This document shows, piece after piece, positions 26,000-33,821 of a stretch of DNA of 64,000 nucleotides. The stretch spans positions 707,353-771,352 of the forward strand of contig NZ_LN913001.1 in the NCBI RefSeq assembly GCF_001487105.1, written 5' to 3'. The position numbers and the translations under genes are program-made. Position 1 is the stretch's first letter. Each line of letters begins with the position of its first letter. Origin of the DNA: Mediterraneibacter massiliensis (GTDB lineage: Bacteria; Bacillota; Clostridia; Lachnospirales; Lachnospiraceae). The notes beneath the pieces were generated by a model. It saw only the letters and a list, made by a program, of their open reading frames with translations. It made no database searches and was not told where the DNA came from.

Positions 26000-27430
26000 A
26001 TGGACGTAGAGAAAGTAATTTCTTATTTTAAAAAGGTATGCTCGATACCTAGAGCCTCGGGGGATGAGGCGGCAATTGCGGATTATATTGTCGCTTTTGC
26101 AAAAGAACGTGATCTGGATGTCTATAGGGATGAGGTGAATAATATCATCATCCGTAAGCCGGGCACTGTAAAAGGTGCAGAGCCGGTGATCCTGCAGGGA
26201 CATCTGGATATGGTATATGTAAAGGAAGAAGGCTGCAGCCATAGATATGCAGATGGGATTGAAGTGAAAGAGGACGGAGAATACTATTTTGCAGAAGGAA
26301 CTTCGCTTGGAGCAGATAACGGCATAGCAGTAGCATATTGTCTGGCGATTTTAGATAGCACACAATTACAGCATCCAGATCTGGAAGTGATCTTTACTGT
26401 ACAGGAAGAAACGGGACTGATCGGTGCGGATAAATTGGATATTTCTTCTTTAAAAGGAACACGGTTTATCAATCTGGATTCTGAAGAGGAAGGTGTTTTT
26501 TATACAAGCTGCGCGGGAGGTCTGCGCTGCCGTATGATCTGGAATCTGGAAAAAGAAATCTGGAAAGAAGAAAGTATTCCTGTAACTGTAAATGTAAAAG
26601 AATTGGCTGGAGGACACTCTGGGATCAATATAGGAAAAGGTCTGGGAAATTCGATCGTGCTTTTGGGCAGACTGTGCTATGCCCTGCGAAATACCCAAGC
26701 CAGAGTCAGTGACATAGAGGTGCAGGGAAAGGCAAATGCGATCGCCAATACAGGCAAGATCAGTTTCTATGTAAAAAAGGATGAAAAAGAGACTGTCGAG
26801 GCACTGATCCGCGATACACAGGAAGTATTTCGGACAGAACTGCAGTATACAGATTCTATTTCCTTAGAGATTGAAGAAGGCGATCCTGTAAAAGAAGCCG
26901 AGGTGTATACAGAAAAATATCAGAGCGAGATCACAAAGAGCCTTATGCTGCTGCCGTATGGTGTGTTTGGATATTCGTTTGCCATCGAAGGACTGATAGA
27001 GACTTCTATGAGTATGGGATCTTTGACTACGGAAGATGGTAGAATGACGCTGCTTATGTCTATGAGAAGTTCTGTAGAATCACAGAAATATTTCTTAAGA
27101 GATAAGATTCAGATCATTGCAGAGCAATTCTGTGATGAATGTATATTTGAAAGCGATTATCCGGGATGGCAGTATCGTGCAGAATCACCTCTTCGTGAGA
27201 CGGCGATCGCGCTTTATGAAAAACTTTCCGGTAAGAAAGCCGAATTGGCTGCAATCCATGCCGGGTTAGAGTGTGGATACTGGGATGGAAAGAGACCGGG
27301 AATGGATATTATTTCAGTAGGTCCTAATTTATATGATGTACATTCTACGAAAGAAAAAGTGTCAAAAGAATCCATCGCCAACATGTGGAACTGGCTGACA
27401 GAACTTCTAAAAGAATTGGCAGAAGCATAA
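26000..27430 (+). CDS. pepD: M20-family dipeptidase (PepD/beta-Ala-His type)
   Basis: A 476-residue zinc-dependent dipeptidase. Metal and catalytic residues are visible: H68 and D70 in LQGHLDMVY, D106 in LGADNG and E136/E137 in VQEETG. A dimerisation domain sits mid-chain, and a second metal site includes the histidine in AIHAGLECG. The length fits aminoacyl-histidine dipeptidase. It splits dipeptides in the cytoplasm and would process peptides imported by the OPT transporter upstream. A strong terminator follows. Confidence 0.9.
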   Translation: MDVEKVISYFKKVCSIPRASGDEAAIADYIVAFAKERDLDVYRDEVNNIIIRKPGTVKGAEPVILQGHLDMVYVKEEGCSHRYADGIEVKEDGEYYFAEGTSLGADNGIAVAYCLAILDSTQLQHPDLEVIFTVQEETGLIGADKLDISSLKGTRFINLDSEEEGVFYTSCAGGLRCRMIWNLEKEIWKEESIPVTVNVKELAGGHSGINIGKGLGNSIVLLGRLCYALRNTQARVSDIEVQGKANAIANTGKISFYVKKDEKETVEALIRDTQEVFRTELQYTDSISLEIEEGDPVKEAEVYTEKYQSEITKSLMLLPYGVFGYSFAIEGLIETSMSMGSLTTEDGRMTLLMSMRSSVESQKYFLRDKIQIIAEQFCDECIFESDYPGWQYRAESPLRETAIALYEKLSGKKAELAAIHAGLECGYWDGKRPGMDIISVGPNLYDVHSTKEKVSKESIANMWNWLTELLKELAEA

Positions 27431-27458
27431 AGAACGTAGAAAAGATAGAAAAAGTAAG

Positions 27459-27514
27459 AACCTTGTACTTGGAATAGCAAAAAGAGTATGCTATTCTAAG
27501 TGCAAGGTTTTATT
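27459..27514 (+). terminator. Rho-independent terminator
   Basis: A 21-base arm at 27459-27479 pairs with 27489-27509 with few mismatches (ends AACCTTG / CAAGGTT) and is followed by TTTATTG. Confidence 0.9.
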
Positions 27515-27570
27515 GTTGCAGTAAGAATAGTTCCGGTAAGACCGGACAGAACGGTGCTAAGGAGGTATAG

Positions 27571-28014
27571 ATGACACGGACAGAATTTTTGGTGAAGCTA
27601 AGGAAGGCGCTGTCGGGAAATATAAGCAGTGCGCAGGTGCAGGAAAATCTAGAATATTATGAACAGTATATAGACGAAGAAATACGAAAAGGAAAAAGTG
27701 AAGAAGAGATTTTGGCAGTATTAGGAGAACCGTGGATCCTGGCACGTACGATCATCGACGCAAGCGACGGAACGGATAAAGAGACGGTATATGAAAATAG
27801 CCGGAAGACTTCCGGATCAGAAGAGAAAAAGAATACGACGCATATATTGGGATTGGATACGTGGTGGAAGAAATTGTTTCTGGTATTTTGCATTTTACTG
27901 TGTATTGTGGTTATTGTATTGATCGTAACAGGACTCATACGTATTTTTCTGCCAGTCATAGTACCGTGTATTCTTGTTGCCATATTGCTAAGAGCGTTTC
28001 GACGCAGACGCTGA
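27571..28014 (+). CDS. DUF1700/HAAS-type membrane protein
   Basis: A 147-residue protein. The N-terminal 60 residues match the HAAS/DUF1700 pattern (EFLVKLRKAL, ENLEYYEQYIDEEIRKGKSE, LGEPWILARTII), and two hydrophobic segments lie near residues 100-142. The ATG has AAGGAGG upstream. Members often sit beside PadR regulators and act on membrane stress systems, but no PadR gene is present here, so its role is open. Perfect terminators bound it on both sides, so it is monocistronic. Confidence 0.8.
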   Translation: MTRTEFLVKLRKALSGNISSAQVQENLEYYEQYIDEEIRKGKSEEEILAVLGEPWILARTIIDASDGTDKETVYENSRKTSGSEEKKNTTHILGLDTWWKKLFLVFCILLCIVVIVLIVTGLIRIFLPVIVPCILVAILLRAFRRRR

Positions 28015-28020
28015 AAAGTA

Positions 28021-28050
28021 AAAGACCGATGGGGGAGCCATCGGTCTTTT
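28021..28050 (+). terminator. Rho-independent terminator
   Basis: AAAGACCGATGG pairs perfectly with CCATCGGTCTTT around a short loop, ending in T residues. Confidence 0.9.
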
Positions 28051-28078
28051 GAGGGGAGTATAAATAATTAATAAGGGG

Positions 28079-28102
28079 TTGTAGAAAGTAACCTTTCTAC
28101 AA
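28079..28102. repeat. Perfect 10-base palindrome upstream of a TATAAT box
   Basis: TTGTAGAAAG (28079-28088) and CTTTCTACAA (28093-28102) form an exact inverted repeat with a four-base centre. TATAAT follows at 28110-28115. It looks like an operator. The stretch 28116-28262 is AT-rich with no other gene I can support. Confidence 0.5.
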
Positions 28103-28262
28103 GAGATAGTATAATATATGAAATTGGAAAAAGCAAGCAAAAAAAGAAAAAAACTGTAAAAAATCTGCGTCAAAATTTATCGTTTATTTATAGATTTTCT
28201 GCATAAAAAATCTTTTGTCTTCTAATAATAAGAGTGTACCAAATAAACAGGAGGGAAATACA

Positions 28263-28448
28263 ATGGCAAAGAATTACAGCAATACGAATAATGTAAACAA
28301 AAATGCGAACAACAGCTCTTATTCATCCTATGAAAATGAACAAAGTAAGAATAAGACATCAAACTGCGGAAAGAATTCCAATAGTACGTCTTCCAAAAAT
28401 AAGAACAGCAAAAATATGGATGCGTATGATGAGAAGGACAACTACTAA
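28263..28448 (+). CDS. Small Asn/Ser/Lys-rich protein
   Basis: A 61-residue hydrophilic protein with AGGAGGG before the ATG. It is almost entirely Asn, Ser, Lys and Tyr, has no hydrophobic segment or known motif, and ends in DAYDEKDNY. The strong ribosome site and the downstream terminator show it is a real gene. Composition alone suggests a disordered protein such as a spore-core or coat component (guess). No family is recognised. Confidence 0.7.
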   Translation: MAKNYSNTNNVNKNANNSSYSSYENEQSKNKTSNCGKNSNSTSSKNKNSKNMDAYDEKDNY

Positions 28449-28495
28449 CGGTATATACAGCTGGCAAAAGTAGTGACAGATAATCTGTCAAACAG

Positions 28496-28536
28496 GAGGC
28501 ATAGGAAAGTTCAACTTTACTATGCCTCTTTTTTAT
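28496..28536 (+). terminator. Rho-independent terminator
   Basis: GAGGCATAG..AAAGT (28496-28510) pairs with ACTTT..CTATGCCTC (28514-28528), followed by TTTTTT. Confidence 0.9.
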
Positions 28537-28576
28537 AGTAAGATGGATAGAGATAAATTTTAAAACGGAGGAGTTC

Positions 28577-29725
28577 ATGGAGAATATGGAATGGATCGCT
28601 CCCTGCCATTTTGGACTGGAAGCTGTGTTAAAAAAAGAGATTCAGGATCTGGGATATGAGATTATACAGGTAGAGGACGGCAGGGTTACATTTTTAGGGG
28701 ATATAAACGCCCTATGCAGAGCGAATATTTTTCTTCGGACAGCGGAACGTATTTTGCTGAAGGTAGGAAGCTTTCAGGCAGCTGCCTATGACGAACTTTT
28801 TGAGGAAACGAAAAAGCTTCCCTGGGAGGCATACATACCAAAGGACGGGAAATTTTGGATCACAAAGGCGGCATCTGTAAAGAGTAAGCTGTTTAGCCCT
28901 TCGGATATACAGTCGATCATGAAGAAAGCAATCGTAGAACGCCTGAAAGGAAAATACCATAAAGAATGGTTTGAGGAAACTGGATCCTCGTTTCCGATCC
29001 GAGTCTTTCTTATGAAAGATATTGTGACAGTCGGAATCGATACATCGGGTGTCTCTTTGCATAAAAGAGGATACCGCAGGCTGCAGTCTAAAGCTCCTAT
29101 AGCAGAAACTCTCGCAGCAGCGTTGATACTCTTGACTCCGTGGAAAGGAGACCGGATCTTGGTGGACCCGTTCTGCGGAAGCGGTACATTCCCGATTGAA
29201 GCGGCTATGATCGCAGCGAATATAGCTCCCGGTATGAATCGTAGTTTTACTGCGGAAAAATGGGATAACCTGCTCAACAGAAAAGCCTGGTATGAAGCAG
29301 TAGATGAAGCCAATGCTCAGATCAATGATACGGTGGAAACAGATATACAAGGCTATGATATCGATGGCGAAGTGATAAAGGCGGCAAGGCAGAACGCAGA
29401 GGATGCCGGAGTCTCACATCTCATACATTTACAGCAAAGAGCGGTAAAAGAATTAAGCCATCCAAAAAAATATGGGTTTATCATTACCAATCCGCCGTAT
29501 GGCGAACGGATCGAGGATAAAAGATCACTTCCGGGGATATATCGGGAATTTGGAGAGGGGTTTGCAGGGCTTGACAGTTGGTCGGCATATGTAATTACAA
29601 GTTATGAAGATGTGGAGAGGTATTTCGGGAGAAAAGCAGATAAAAACCGTAAGATATATAATGGTATGATAAAGACGTATTATTATCAGTTTTTGGGACC
29701 GAAGCCTCCCAGACAAAAGAGATAG
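28577..29725 (+). CDS. THUMP-domain RNA (guanine-N2) methyltransferase, RlmL N-terminal/YpsC type
   Basis: A 382-residue protein with an N-terminal ferredoxin-like/THUMP RNA-binding part (residues 1-160) and a Rossmann methyltransferase. The SAM-site motif is VDPFCGSGTFPIEAA and the catalytic NPPY is in ITNPPYGERI. Known relatives modify a guanine of 23S rRNA. The protein corresponds to the shorter, single-methyltransferase Firmicute form, not the fused E. coli RlmKL. AACGGAGGAG precedes the ATG. It is followed 11 bases later by the nucleotide pyrophosphatase gene. Confidence 0.9.
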   Translation: MENMEWIAPCHFGLEAVLKKEIQDLGYEIIQVEDGRVTFLGDINALCRANIFLRTAERILLKVGSFQAAAYDELFEETKKLPWEAYIPKDGKFWITKAASVKSKLFSPSDIQSIMKKAIVERLKGKYHKEWFEETGSSFPIRVFLMKDIVTVGIDTSGVSLHKRGYRRLQSKAPIAETLAAALILLTPWKGDRILVDPFCGSGTFPIEAAMIAANIAPGMNRSFTAEKWDNLLNRKAWYEAVDEANAQINDTVETDIQGYDIDGEVIKAARQNAEDAGVSHLIHLQQRAVKELSHPKKYGFIITNPPYGERIEDKRSLPGIYREFGEGFAGLDSWSAYVITSYEDVERYFGRKADKNRKIYNGMIKTYYYQFLGPKPPRQKR

Positions 29726-29736
29726 AAGGTAAGAAG

Positions 29737-30351
29737 ATGGAGAGAAGAATAATTTTTGCTACTGGAAATCAAAATAAGATGAAAGAGATACGCATGATAC
29801 TGGCAGATCTGGGGATGCCTGTGTATTCTATGAAAGAGGCGGGGGTGGAAACCGAGATCATAGAAGATGGGATGTCCTTTGAAGAAAACGCAGAGATCAA
29901 GGCCAGGGCGGTTTCCAGGTTTCTGAAAAAAGATATCATCCTGGCAGATGATTCCGGGCTTGAGATAGATTATCTGGATAAGGCACCTGGAATATATTCA
30001 GCGCGCTTTGCGGGAGAGGATACTTCTTATGATGTGAAAAACAGGATTTTCTTGGATCGGCTCGAAGGAGTGCCGGAAGAAGAACGTACAGCACGGTTTG
30101 TTTGTGCTGTGGCAGCTGTTTTTCCTGATGGGACGGCGGAAACTGTGCGAGGAACCATTGAAGGGCGTATTGCCCATGAAATACTGGGAGAGAATGGTTT
30201 TGGCTATGATCCCATATTTTATGTGCCGGAATATGGATGCACGACCGGTGAAATGTCTCCTGAGTTAAAAAATGAATTAAGTCATAGGGGAAAAGCATTG
30301 CGTGCGATGAGAAAGATTTTGGAAGAGAAGTATGGGAAGGATGAACGATGA
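29737..30351 (+). CDS. rdgB: XTP/dITP diphosphatase (RdgB/HAM1)
   Basis: A 204-residue house-cleaning nucleotide pyrophosphatase that removes non-canonical purine triphosphates. Family motifs are FATGNQNKMKEI at the N-terminus, ADDSGLEIDYL with the catalytic Asp, PGIYSARFAG and GENGFGYDPIFYVPEYG. It overlaps the next gene by four bases (ATGA), so translation is coupled. Confidence 0.95.
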   Translation: MERRIIFATGNQNKMKEIRMILADLGMPVYSMKEAGVETEIIEDGMSFEENAEIKARAVSRFLKKDIILADDSGLEIDYLDKAPGIYSARFAGEDTSYDVKNRIFLDRLEGVPEEERTARFVCAVAAVFPDGTAETVRGTIEGRIAHEILGENGFGYDPIFYVPEYGCTTGEMSPELKNELSHRGKALRAMRKILEEKYGKDER

Positions 30352-30830
30352 GGATATTGATTGTCAGTGATACACATGGAAAACACAAAAATCTAGACTG
30401 CGCACTTGAAAAGGCAGGAGCGGTGGACATGTTTATCCATCTTGGAGATGTGGAAGGAGGGGAAGAATACATTAATGCAGTGATCGATTGTGAAACACAT
30501 ATGGTCAGAGGCAACAATGACTTTTTTTCTGAACTTCCTCCAGAAGAGGAATTTTATATTGGAAGATACAAAGTGTTCATTACACATGGACATAACTATT
30601 ATGTTTCGTTGGATACGGAGTGTATTCGCGAGGAAGGCGCAGCCCGGAATGCAGATATTGTCATGTTCGGACACACGCATCGCCCATTTCTGGAGTGCCG
30701 GGATGGAGTTACTCTTTTAAACCCAGGTAGTTTGTCCTATCCGCGTCAAGAAGGAAGAAAAGGCAGTTATATGATCATGGAAATGGATGAAAACGGTCAT
30801 CTTACATATACACATTATTATCTGGAATAG
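30348..30830 (+). CDS. YfcE/MJ0936-family metallophosphoesterase
   Basis: A 160-residue calcineurin-like phosphodiesterase. The metal-site motifs appear in order: SDTHGKHKN, LGDVEGG, VRGNND, THGHNYY and FGHTHRP. The natural substrate of the family is not settled. It is the last gene before the tRNA operon and is coupled to rdgB. Confidence 0.92.
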   Translation: MRILIVSDTHGKHKNLDCALEKAGAVDMFIHLGDVEGGEEYINAVIDCETHMVRGNNDFFSELPPEEEFYIGRYKVFITHGHNYYVSLDTECIREEGAARNADIVMFGHTHRPFLECRDGVTLLNPGSLSYPRQEGRKGSYMIMEMDENGHLTYTHYYLE

Positions 30831-30900
30831 CCAAAATACAAGGGAAAAAGGCAAAACCAGAAGGAATTAGAAAATTGTATAAAAAAAATGAAAAATTTTA

Positions 30901-30929
30901 TTGACATGTGCCCTTGTCTATAATATAAT
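30901..30929 (+). promoter_or_regulatory. Promoter of the tRNA operon
   Basis: A consensus TTGACA (30901-30906), 17-base spacer and TATAAT (30924-30929), 41 bases before the first tRNA. Confidence 0.9.
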
Positions 30930-30969
30930 AACTATTGCGTCACGGGAAGACAGTGTCGGCGAACAATAT

Positions 30970-31044
30970 CGGGGTGTGGCTCAGCTTGGCTAGAGCGCCT
31001 GGTTTGGGACCAGGAGGTCGCAGGTTCGAATCCTGTCACCCCGA
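30970..31044 (+). tRNA. tRNA-Pro (TGG)
   Basis: A full cloverleaf: acceptor CGGGGTG/CACCCCG, anticodon loop TTTGGGA with TGG, and a GGTTCGAATCC T-arm. Confidence 0.95.
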
Positions 31045-31051
31045 TGGATCT

Positions 31052-31122
31052 GCGGGTGTAGTTCAATGGTAGAACACCAGCCTTCCAAGCTGGATACGTG
31101 GGTTCGATTCCCATCACCCGCT
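31052..31122 (+). tRNA. tRNA-Gly (TCC)
   Basis: Acceptor GCGGGTG/CACCCGC, anticodon loop CTTCCAA with TCC, and a GGTTCGATTCC T-arm. Confidence 0.95.
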
Positions 31123-31173
31123 CTCTCACATCAAGGTGTGAGGAGTCTGATATAACAGGGGATACTATAATGT

Positions 31174-31247
31174 GAGTCTGTAGCTCAGCTGGATAGAGCA
31201 ACGGCCTTCTAAGCCGTAGGTCGAGGGTTCGAATCCCCCCAGGCTCG
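31174..31247 (+). tRNA. tRNA-Arg (TCT)
   Basis: Acceptor GAGTCTG/CAGGCTC with G-T pairs, anticodon loop CTTCTAA with TCT, and a GGTTCGAATCC T-arm. Confidence 0.95.
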
Positions 31248-31251
31248 TTAT

Positions 31252-31326
31252 GGTGGGTATGGTGCAGTTGGTTAGCGCGCCAGATTGTGGTTCTGGATAT
31301 CGTGGGTTCGAGTCCCACTACCCACC
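31252..31326 (+). tRNA. tRNA-His (GTG)
   Basis: Acceptor GTGGGTA/TACCCAC with the extra G at position -1 opposite C73, and GTG in the anticodon loop. Confidence 0.95.
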
Positions 31327-31378
31327 CTTTTTCTTGTATAAGAAAAGCTGGCATGCAGTGTCAGACACAAGTCTTTAA

Positions 31379-31450
31379 TGGGCTATCGCCAAGCGGTAAG
31401 GCACAGGACTTTGACTCCTGCATTCGCTGGTTCGAATCCAGCTAGCCCAG
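31379..31450 (+). tRNA. tRNA-Gln (TTG)
   Basis: Acceptor TGGGCTA/TAGCCCA, anticodon loop CTTTGAC with TTG, and a GGTTCGAATCC T-arm. Confidence 0.95.
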
Positions 31451-31474
31451 TTTACTTAAAAAGTTATAAAATGA

Positions 31475-31547
31475 GGGCGTGTAGCTCAGGTGGTAGAGCA
31501 CTTGACTTTTAATCAAGTTGTCCGGGGTTCGAATCCCCGCACGCTCA
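31475..31547 (+). tRNA. tRNA-Lys (TTT)
   Basis: Acceptor GGGCGTG/CACGCTC with one G-T pair, anticodon loop CTTTTAA with TTT, and a GGTTCGAATCC T-arm. Confidence 0.95.
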
Positions 31548-31595
31548 CTCTGGACAAGCGAGAGCTTGTTCTATTTTTAAATTTAAACCAAATAA

Positions 31596-31676
31596 GCGGA
31601 TATGGCGGAATTGGCAGACGCGCCAGATTTAGGATCTGGTGTCTACGACGTGCAGGTTCAAGTCCTGTTATCCGCA
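31596..31676 (+). tRNA. tRNA-Leu (TAG), integration target of the mobile element
   Basis: A class II tRNA with a long variable arm: acceptor GCGGATA/TATCCGC and anticodon TAG. Its last 14 bases lie inside the left attachment repeat, so the element restores a complete tRNA at this end. Confidence 0.95.
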
Positions 31677-31681
31677 TTGAA
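31663..31681. repeat. Left attachment site (attL) of the integrated element
   Basis: Nineteen bases, TCCTGTTATCCGCATTGAA, are repeated exactly at 39541-39559. The repeat starts in the T-arm of tRNA-Leu and runs past its 3' end, a classical tyrosine-integrase target. With the right copy it bounds about 7.9 kb. Confidence 0.93.
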
Positions 31682-31728
31682 AAACGGCAGAATACGCTAA
31701 TTATTGTGTTTCCTGCCGTTTCTTTTTT
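31682..31728 (+). terminator. Terminator brought in behind tRNA-Leu
   Basis: AAACGGCAG and CTGCCGTTT (31713-31721) form a stem followed by a T-run. It would end the tRNA transcript after integration. The original terminator appears to lie beyond attR. Confidence 0.75.
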
Positions 31729-31732
31729 ACCC

Positions 31733-31753
31733 TTTGATACTAAAATGATACTA
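31733..31753. repeat. Putative integrase arm-type site, left
   Basis: TTTGATACTAAAATGATACTA, with one A-to-G difference, recurs at 39418-39438. Each copy holds two TGATACT units, and both lie just inside the element ends. Confidence 0.6.
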
Positions 31754-31755
31754 TC

Positions 31756-32841
31756 TCAATAATTATCTGATGAATAGAGCTTATCTAATTTATCAGCAAC
31801 TTCGCTCTGTTTTGATGGGAACAAGTGAGAATATATATCAAGAGTAGTTGATACATTCTCATGTCCGAGTCGCTCCGATACCAGCAATGCAGAGAAGCCG
31901 AGCTCGATCAACAGCGAAGCGTGAGAGTGACGGAGATCATGCAGCCGGACGTGATGCAGCCCGGCCAGAGCTTCATGTTTTTTCATGTGCTGCAGGTAGG
32001 GGTTTTTGGAAGAACTAAAAAGCCGAGTGTCTGTCGTAGCTCCATAGATGCGTTTCATGTGTCGATCAAGACACTTACATAAAAAGCCTGGGATCGTGAT
32101 TGTACGGATCCCTTTTTCCGTCTTTGGCGATGTTATAACCGTCTTTCCGTCTATTCTGTGGTACGTCTTGTTTATGCTGATTGTTCCGCCTTCCAGATCC
32201 ACATCTGCAAAGGTCAGTGCCATGAGTTCCCCGATTCTCATCCCGGTGTAGTACAAGACAAGAAAGGCCGTGTAAAACGGATCGGACTTGTCGAACGTAG
32301 TAATAAACCGATTAAATTCTTCGTGCGTCCAAAACTGCACACTCTTTACTTTCTTACCGATGTTATCCCCTGCGATCCGGCAGGGATTGTTTGAAAGTCC
32401 GTAATATTTCACCGCAAAATTAAACACAGCAGAGCACTCCATCACAATATTGTGCAAATATGACTGCGACAGAGGCTCTCCATTTGCTCCTGTGGCCGTT
32501 TTTAGTTCTGCTTGCCACTTTCTTATATCGGCGGCGGTGATACCGCTTAGCGGCTTATCTTTAAAATAAGGGATAACCCACGCTTTAAGACGACCTTTCT
32601 CGCTTTTGTAAGAACTAAGTTTCGCATGCGCTTTTTTATCTTCCAGAAACAATTCGGCCATAGCTTCAAAAGACATATCGGGTTTTCCTTGTTGTTGATC
32701 TAGAAACTTTCGTTCCCACTCTTTCGCCTCACGTTGCAGTTTAAAGCCTCGTTTTAATTTCTGTTTTTTCTGGCCAGTCCAGTCCGTGTAGTACGTTTTG
32801 ACGTACCATGTACCTCTTGATTCATCTTTGTAAATTCCCAT
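31756..32841 (-). CDS. int: Tyrosine recombinase (integrase)
   Basis: A 361-residue phage-type integrase. It has an N-terminal arm-binding domain (GTWYVKTYYTDWTGQ), a SAM-like core-binding domain (about residues 60-150) and a catalytic domain with the Arg of TGMRIGELMAL, HDLRHSHAS, the histidine of LGHENVSTT and the tyrosine of TLDIYSHLF. All key residues are present. It lies 75 bases from attL, facing the tRNA-Leu gene, and probably catalyses both integration and, with an excisionase, excision. The start is ATG 32841 with AAGGAAGG upstream. Confidence 0.95.
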   Translation of the reverse strand: MGIYKDESRGTWYVKTYYTDWTGQKKQKLKRGFKLQREAKEWERKFLDQQQGKPDMSFEAMAELFLEDKKAHAKLSSYKSEKGRLKAWVIPYFKDKPLSGITAADIRKWQAELKTATGANGEPLSQSYLHNIVMECSAVFNFAVKYYGLSNNPCRIAGDNIGKKVKSVQFWTHEEFNRFITTFDKSDPFYTAFLVLYYTGMRIGELMALTFADVDLEGGTISINKTYHRIDGKTVITSPKTEKGIRTITIPGFLCKCLDRHMKRIYGATTDTRLFSSSKNPYLQHMKKHEALAGLHHVRLHDLRHSHASLLIELGFSALLVSERLGHENVSTTLDIYSHLFPSKQSEVADKLDKLYSSDNY

Positions 32842-32866
32842 GTTTACCTTCCTTTCTCTGATATGT

Positions 32867-32896
32867 TTGGCGGTGTGGGTATCAGAAGATAGGAAG
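32867..32896. repeat. Direct repeat, copy 1
   Basis: A 30-base sequence beginning TTGGCGGTGTGGGTATCAG. It matches 33598-33627 at 28 of 30 positions. It sits between the integrase and repressor genes. Confidence 0.7.
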
Positions 32897-32903
32897 TTAT
32901 GGG

Positions 32904-33245
32904 CTAGTTACCTATTTTATACTTTTTAATTTCTATCAGATCGTACATATAATCAGCTACTTTTCTTAAGCCTTTTTCATTCAGAGAATAACGCAGATCT
33001 GACACTTCTCTCCTTATTTCGTCGAGGGATGGTTCTACTATATTTATTTCATTTTCTAACAAGCTGTCTAACGTAACACCAAAAAGATACGCTAAGTTTT
33101 TTAGGGTGGTAATGCTAGGTTCTCGTTCTCCACGTTCATACAAAGAATAAGAAGCCGGCGAAACGCCTATTTTATCAGCTATTTCTTTTTGTTGAAGTCC
33201 TTTGTCAATTCTCAACTCTTTTAGTCTATTGCTTAATTCACTCAT
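32904..33245 (-). CDS. CI-like XRE repressor
   Basis: A 113-residue protein. The start is ATG 33245, with AAGGAGG six bases before; a longer frame has no such site. An N-terminal helix-turn-helix (LQQKEIADKIGVSPASYSLYERG) is followed by a short helical tail and no protease domain. It is divergent from a Cro-like gene across an operator region with three direct repeats, the layout of a phage or satellite lysogeny switch. Lack of a LexA-like peptidase part means induction must go by another route, such as an antirepressor. Confidence 0.85.
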   Translation of the reverse strand: MSELSNRLKELRIDKGLQQKEIADKIGVSPASYSLYERGEREPSITTLKNLAYLFGVTLDSLLENEINIVEPSLDEIRREVSDLRYSLNEKGLRKVADYMYDLIEIKKYKIGN

Positions 33246-33299
33246 GTCTAGCCTCCTTTCTTTTATCTTATTTATAATTGTACATTTTATATTCGAAAA

Positions 33300-33381
33300 A
33301 ATCAACAAAATGTAAAATTAATCATTGACAATCAACAAATAGTAAATTATAATATGATTACAATCAACAAATAGTAAATTA
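33300..33381. promoter_or_regulatory. Switch region: three operator repeats and a consensus rightward promoter
   Basis: AATCAACAAATAGTAAATTA occurs at 33330-33349 and 33362-33381, with a variant at 33300-33320. The copies are spaced 30 and 32 bases, about three helix turns. TTGACA (33325-33330), 17 bases and TATAAT (33348-33353) overlap the middle copy, so a bound repressor would block rightward transcription. Confidence 0.75.
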
Positions 33382-33407
33382 AACTATTATAAGTGAGGTG
33401 ATAATTA

Positions 33408-33593
33408 ATGAAACTCAACAGAGAGAAGTACGAGCTCGCAAGAGCAAGAGCGTGTATGGGGCAAAAAGATATTATTGAAAAAGGCTTTAAGCATGGTACT
33501 TTGTGTGCAATTCTTAGTGGGCAGAACGCAAGACCGGAAACACTCGGAAAACTTGCGAAAATATTGGGCGTTGATGTTACTGAAATCATTTGA
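33408..33593 (+). CDS. Cro-like XRE DNA-binding protein
   Basis: A 61-residue protein made almost entirely of a helix-turn-helix domain (KDIIEKGFKHGTLCAILSGQNARPETLGKLAKIL). GTGAGGTG precedes the ATG. It is first in the rightward unit and divergent from the repressor, so it probably acts as the Cro-type counterpart. The sequence differs clearly from the repressor's helix-turn-helix. Confidence 0.8.
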   Translation: MKLNREKYELARARACMGQKDIIEKGFKHGTLCAILSGQNARPETLGKLAKILGVDVTEII

Positions 33594-33597
33594 ACAC

Positions 33598-33627
33598 TTG
33601 GCGGTGTGGGTATCAGAGTATAGGAAG
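33598..33627. repeat. Direct repeat, copy 2
   Basis: The second copy of the 30-base repeat at 32867. Its end (TAGGAAG) runs into the ribosome site of the excisionase-like gene. Confidence 0.7.
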
Positions 33628-33635
33628 GAGAAACA

Positions 33636-33821
33636 ATGGAAAAGTATGTTTTAACAGCGAAAGATATTTCGGAGATCTGTGGAGTATCTGAGAGCAAGGG
33701 GTATCAAGTGATCAGACAATTAAACGATGAGCTGAAACAAAAAGGTTTTATTACATTCGCTGGTAAGGTAAGCAAGGCTTATTTTTACGATAGGATGTAT
33801 GGTATGAAGGAAGGTGATTAA
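33636..33821 (+). CDS. Excisionase-like/AlpA-type small DNA-binding protein
   Basis: A 61-residue protein with a winged-helix-like pattern (TAKDISEICGVSESKGYQVIRQLNDELKQKG) found in small regulators and excisionases of Gram-positive mobile elements. AAGGAG precedes the ATG. The 30-base repeat before it, and the second copy before int, are candidate binding sites. It overlaps the start of the replication gene by eight bases. Confidence 0.65.
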   Translation: MEKYVLTAKDISEICGVSESKGYQVIRQLNDELKQKGFITFAGKVSKAYFYDRMYGMKEGD

